Source: JBEKDJ01 sp050014415 (GTDB lineage: Bacteria; Desulfobacterota; BSN033; UBA1163). From it: DNA of 6,351 nucleotides. The position numbers and the translations under genes are program-made. The notes below the pieces were generated by a model that was given only the letters and a program-made list of their open reading frames with translations, did no database searches and had not been told where the DNA came from. The stretch spans positions 1-6,351 of the forward strand of contig JBEKDJ010000304.1 in NCBI GenBank assembly GCA_050014415.1. The letters run 5' to 3'. Of this stretch, positions 4,213-6,351 are shown piece by piece (positions within the stretch are counted from its first letter, which is position 1; each line of letters opens with the position of its first letter).

Positions 4213-5484
4213 ATGTCAGAATTGTTTATCAAAAGAGGTATTTTAGAGGATCTCCGGCGTGATCTGGGAAAAAGAGAGATTTCCTTTTTAATTGGACCAA
4301 GACAATCTGGCAAAACCACATTGATGAAAGTCTTGCAAGAGGAACTCCAAAAAAAAGGAGAAAAAACTTTGTTCCTGAGTCTCGATTTTGAATATGACAA
4401 GGAATACTTTCTCTCTCAACAAAACTTGATCAAGAAGATTGAGCTCGAATTAGGAAGAGAAAAAGGGGTTGTTTTTATCGATGAAATTCAGAGAAAAGAG
4501 AATGCAGGCCTATTTTTGAAAGGTATCCATGACCTCGGCCTTCCTTACAAATTTATCGTTTCAGGTTCAGGGAGTGTTGATTTAAAAGCAAAAATCAAAG
4601 AGTCCATGGTGGGCCGCAAAAGAGTTTATGAACTCTATCCGGTATCACTTGTTGAATTCGTCAATTTTAAAACCGATTATAGATATAAAGGCAATCTTCT
4701 TGATTTTTTCTCCTCTGAAAAGACAAAACTCAATCACCTTCTGTCTGAATACCTCAATTTTGGAGGCTACCCAAGAATCATTCTGGAACCCGAATTAAGG
4801 GATAAGATAAGAACGATCGACGAAATTTATCAGGGTTATATGGAGAAGGATATCACCTATCTTTTGAGAGTTGAAAAAATAGAAGCTTTTAGCTCATTGA
4901 TTAAGCTCCTGGCTGACCGGGTAGGCAAATTAATAAATTTCTCAGAAATTTCCAACACCCTTGGCATTTCTCTCCCAACGCTGAAGAATTACTTATGGTA
5001 TGCCGAAAAAACTTTCATTCTGCAAAGAGTTACCCCCTACTTTAGAAATGTGCGAAATGAGATCAGCAAATCTCCCACCGTTTATTTTAACGACACGGGG
5101 CTTCGAAATTATTCCCTTGGGATTTTCGGCCGACTTCTCCGCCAGGATGACTTCGGCTTTGTTTTTCAGAATTTGGTATTCCTCGTCCTCATAGAAAAAA
5201 TTCGATGGAGCAATGCAGAGATTCATTACTGGCGGTCAAAATCAGGATCAGAAATCGATTTTGTTATTGATCTTGGCAAGAAGTCTCTTCCCATTGAAGT
5301 GAAATACAGGGAATTCTCTCAACCGATTATCCCACGTTCCTTTCACGGTTTTATCGAAAAGTATCAACCGGAAAGATGTATGGTTGTCAATAAAAATCTT
5401 AAGACAACAATCAAATTAAAGGGGAGCGAAGTCTTATTCCTGACCGTCTGGGATCTCATTCAGGAGGATATCTTACGATTTTGA
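4213..5484 (+). CDS. COG1373-type AAA ATPase with C-terminal DUF4143 / PD-(D/E)XK-like domain
   Basis: The 423-residue protein belongs to the large AAA_14-DUF4143 family of predicted ATPases, common in anaerobes and archaea and without an agreed function. The N-terminal ATPase has Walker A 'GPRQSGKTT' (28-36), Walker B 'VVFIDEIQ' (86-93), a sensor-1-like 'VSGSGSVDLK' (116-125) and the family's 'YELYPVSLVEF' (139-149). A middle segment carries 'GGYPRIILE' (184-192) and a likely winged-helix stretch, 'INFSEISNTLGISLPTLKNY' (241-260). The C-terminal DUF4143 part ends in 'YWRSKSGSEIDFVI' (339-352) and 'PIEVKY' (360-365), giving Asp349 and Glu362-x-Lys364 of a PD-(D/E)XK nuclease-like fold. The helix Glu common before it appears as Gln319 ('FQNLVF'), so cleavage may be impaired. 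The start is supported because Walker A lies at its usual distance and the next Met is residue 38, inside the domain. The gene is visibly A+T-richer than AOR, suggesting transfer. Its place after vapBC may reflect shared island cargo rather than joint function. Confidence 0.85.
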   Translation: MSELFIKRGILEDLRRDLGKREISFLIGPRQSGKTTLMKVLQEELQKKGEKTLFLSLDFEYDKEYFLSQQNLIKKIELELGREKGVVFIDEIQRKENAGLFLKGIHDLGLPYKFIVSGSGSVDLKAKIKESMVGRKRVYELYPVSLVEFVNFKTDYRYKGNLLDFFSSEKTKLNHLLSEYLNFGGYPRIILEPELRDKIRTIDEIYQGYMEKDITYLLRVEKIEAFSSLIKLLADRVGKLINFSEISNTLGISLPTLKNYLWYAEKTFILQRVTPYFRNVRNEISKSPTVYFNDTGLRNYSLGIFGRLLRQDDFGFVFQNLVFLVLIEKIRWSNAEIHYWRSKSGSEIDFVIDLGKKSLPIEVKYREFSQPIIPRSFHGFIEKYQPERCMVVNKNLKTTIKLKGSEVLFLTVWDLIQEDILRF

Positions 5485-5485
5485 A

Positions 5486-5514
5486 TTGACTTTTTTATGC
5501 GGTGTGAATATACT
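5486..5514 (+). promoter_or_regulatory. Near-consensus sigma70 promoter reading into a gene-free structured region
   Basis: TTGACT (5486-5491) and TATACT (5509-5514) lie exactly 17 bases apart, each one base from consensus. The -35 box starts two bases after the ATPase stop codon. Transcription would begin near 5521 and pass through the inverted-repeat element at 5557-5765. The first ORF with a ribosome binding site is 500 bases on, so the promoter may serve a non-coding RNA or give the small gene at 6021 a long leader. Confidence 0.65.
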
Positions 5515-5556
5515 CTAATTATTCTGAGCTCTGAATTTATCATCCATCAAACCTTC

Positions 5557-5765
5557 TGGAGTTAACCCCGTTAGAACGGACGGGGCCCGTTAGAAACAAG
5601 TCTCAATGAGCGGGTGCCGCCACCCCCTCGTTGGAGTGGATTCCTAATGGGGTTTATTAAAGTTTCTAACGGGTCGGGGCTTTAACTCCACCTTTTCTTT
5701 TAGGAATTGAGGCTTTATTTATATTATTCCCGCCATTTATGGCAGGGCTTTCTAACGGGGTAAAC
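5557..5765. repeat. Nested inverted-repeat element with four CCCGTTAGAA motifs (MITE-like or structured RNA)
   Basis: Outer ends: GTTAACCCCGTTAGAAC (5561-5577) and the complement of 5749-5765 agree at 15 of 17 positions. A second set is nested inside: TGGAGTTAA (5557-5565) with TTAACTCCA (5682-5690), and CCCGTTAGAAAC (5586-5597) with GTTTCTAACGGG (5662-5673), both perfect. Local hairpins are CCCCGT/ACGGGG (5566-5585), a long stem CAATGAG-c-GGGTG / CACCC-c-CTCGTTG (5604-5633, one G-U pair and one C-C mismatch) and GCCAT/ATGGC closed by CCC/GGG (5729-5747). The motif CCCGTTAGAA occurs twice on each strand. There is no ORF and no clear target duplication. Ends plus no coding sequence suggest a MITE; an upstream promoter and downstream hairpin suggest a transcribed structured RNA. 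Both may be true. Confidence 0.6.
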
Positions 5766-5801
5766 GATGAAATGGTGTTTCCAGAAGATGCCCTGGTAAA
5801 A

Positions 5802-5852
5802 GCTCTAAGGGGGATTTCCCGTTCCCTTAGAGCCTCCCTCAATTTTATTCTT
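5802..5852 (+). terminator. Terminator-like hairpin downstream of the structured element
   Basis: A perfect 10-bp stem GCTCTAAGGG (5802-5811) / CCCTTAGAGC (5824-5833) has a 12-base loop. On the + strand it is followed by a loose T-rich stretch (TTTTATTCTT, 5843-5852) rather than an immediate U-tract. On the - strand TTTT follows directly, so it could end transcription from either side. It would cap a transcript starting at about 5521. Confidence 0.5.
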
Positions 5853-5964
5853 CCTGAACCGAAGAGTATCCGAATTCTTTAGTTTTCACTTTTTCGTTGC
5901 CCATTCTGTAAAGAAAGAGACCATAATTGTTGAGGACAAAGATTCGACCCCATAGTGGATAAAC

Positions 5965-5982
5965 GGAATGAACTAACATTCC
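5965..5982. promoter_or_regulatory. Small dyad in the leader of the 63-codon gene
   Basis: GGAATG (5965-5970) and CATTCC (5977-5982) are perfect arms around six bases, extended by two pairs past one bulge. They lie 38 bases before the small ORF, so this could be an operator or a leader hairpin. In the remaining 5853-6020 I see only weak promoter candidates (TTGAGG at 5930-5935 without a good -10) and no other feature. Confidence 0.3.
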
Positions 5983-6020
5983 TGTAGGAAATAAAGAAAC
6001 CGTTAAGGAGGGCTTATAAC

Positions 6021-6212
6021 ATGTCTATTAGTGATGTCTTAGACAAGGCATATGAGGCGCAGATTACGAAGCTGTACGAGATATTCTTCGAGTCTGTAGG
6101 GCGTGCCCAAGACAAAGAAAGCGAGATGACCGCTGCTGGCGAGAGATTTAAAAAAGGTGTCGATCTCTTGAAGAAGGTTCTTGCTCGGGCAAAGGAAATC
6201 ACTGCAACATAG
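6021..6212 (+). CDS. Small charged helical protein of unknown function
   Basis: I do not recognise a family. The 63-residue product begins MSISDVLDKAYEAQ and is rich in Glu, Lys and Ala with almost no helix breakers: no proline, and glycine only at three positions. Heptad-like hydrophobic spacing (Ile, Leu, Phe, Val in 'ITKLYEIFFESVG' and 'GVDLLKKVLARAKEI') suggests two amphipathic helices, perhaps a hairpin or a small coiled coil that oligomerises or binds a partner. There is no signal peptide, membrane segment or cysteine. The call that it is real rests on AAGGAGG (6005-6011) nine bases before ATG, a clean coding look and a TAG stop at 6210-6212. It stands alone in a region rich in repeats. 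No function should be inferred from the ATPase or the toxin-antitoxin genes upstream. Confidence 0.65.
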   Translation: MSISDVLDKAYEAQITKLYEIFFESVGRAQDKESEMTAAGERFKKGVDLLKKVLARAKEITAT

Positions 6213-6258
6213 TGGACCCTGGCATCTCTATGTTTGAGGTAGGCATTTGGCGTAAGAG

Positions 6259-6341
6259 GATTGGGACAAATTCTTATCCTTTTCTTTTTCTGTAGAGAAA
6301 CCGATTGCAACTTAGTAAAGGATAAAGAATCAACCCCAATC
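6259..6341. repeat. Long imperfect inverted repeat at the window edge
   Basis: Arms 6259-6283 (GATTGGG, then TTCTTATCCTTTT) and 6317-6341 (AAAGGATAAAGAAT, then CCCAATC) are complementary apart from a short mismatched patch and one extra base. The 33-base loop is 6284-6316. It could end the small gene's transcript, but the visible 10 bases after it show no T-run. It could also be another extragenic palindrome. The window ends too soon to decide. Confidence 0.45.
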
Positions 6342-6351
6342 ATGGGATCAT

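Noticed and set aside
5561..5765. Integron attC site
   Set aside because: GTTAGAA/TTCTAAC resemble attC core sites, but the last base does not fit GTTRRRY, the motifs are in the opposite order, and there is no integrase or cassette array.
6014..6343. 109-codon - strand frame opposite the small gene
   Set aside because: It has no ribosome binding site that I can see and no recognisable motif; the + strand ORF has AAGGAGG at a good distance.

Overview
The window looks like chromosomal DNA from an anaerobic bacterium, most plausibly Desulfobacterota ('Deltaproteobacteria', Syntrophobacterales-like). This rests on a tungsten/molybdenum-type aldehyde:ferredoxin oxidoreductase (AOR), on C-rich palindromic intergenic repeats of a kind I associate with that group, and on gene style; there is no rRNA or other phylogenetic marker, so it is an inference. 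All supported genes lie on the + strand.

Region 1 (1-1020): the C-terminal end of a thiamine-diphosphate (acetolactate-synthase-like) enzyme, then an NfsB-like nitroreductase with its own promoter and Shine-Dalgarno. The start of the nitroreductase is damaged by a 35-bp tandem duplication that puts the native ATG (333) out of frame with the body of the gene. A T-tailed hairpin follows. Region 2 (1021-1384): an intergenic stretch packed with palindromes: a nested hairpin, a C-rich hairpin unit, and a 141-bp MITE-like element with inverted ends and TTA direct flanks. An exact FNR-type dyad sits just before the AOR start. Region 3 (1385-3310): a complete AOR gene, apparently monocistronic, closed by a textbook intrinsic terminator.

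Region 4 (3311-5484): an accessory module. A vapBC toxin-antitoxin operon (ATGA overlap, operator-like dyad over the promoter) is followed by a separately promoted COG1373-type AAA ATPase with a C-terminal PD-(D/E)XK-like domain. The ATPase gene is visibly A+T-richer than the AOR gene and its mRNA is probably leaderless. Region 5 (5485-6020): no ORF, but a near-consensus sigma70 promoter (5486-5514) faces a strongly structured, nested inverted-repeat element (5557-5765) that carries four copies of one CCCGTTAGAA motif, followed by a terminator-like hairpin (5802-5833). This is either a MITE or a roughly 300-nt structured RNA, and it is the best candidate here for something undescribed. Region 6 (6021-6351): a 63-codon, highly charged helical protein of unknown function with a strong ribosome binding site, then a long imperfect inverted repeat at the window edge.

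Functionally, the first part is metabolic (ThDP enzyme, flavin reductase, AOR). A link in which a 2-oxoacid is decarboxylated to an aldehyde and then oxidised by AOR is possible but unproven. The second part is typical genomic-island cargo (toxin-antitoxin, orphan ATPase/nuclease-like protein, repeat elements) lying downstream of the AOR terminator.
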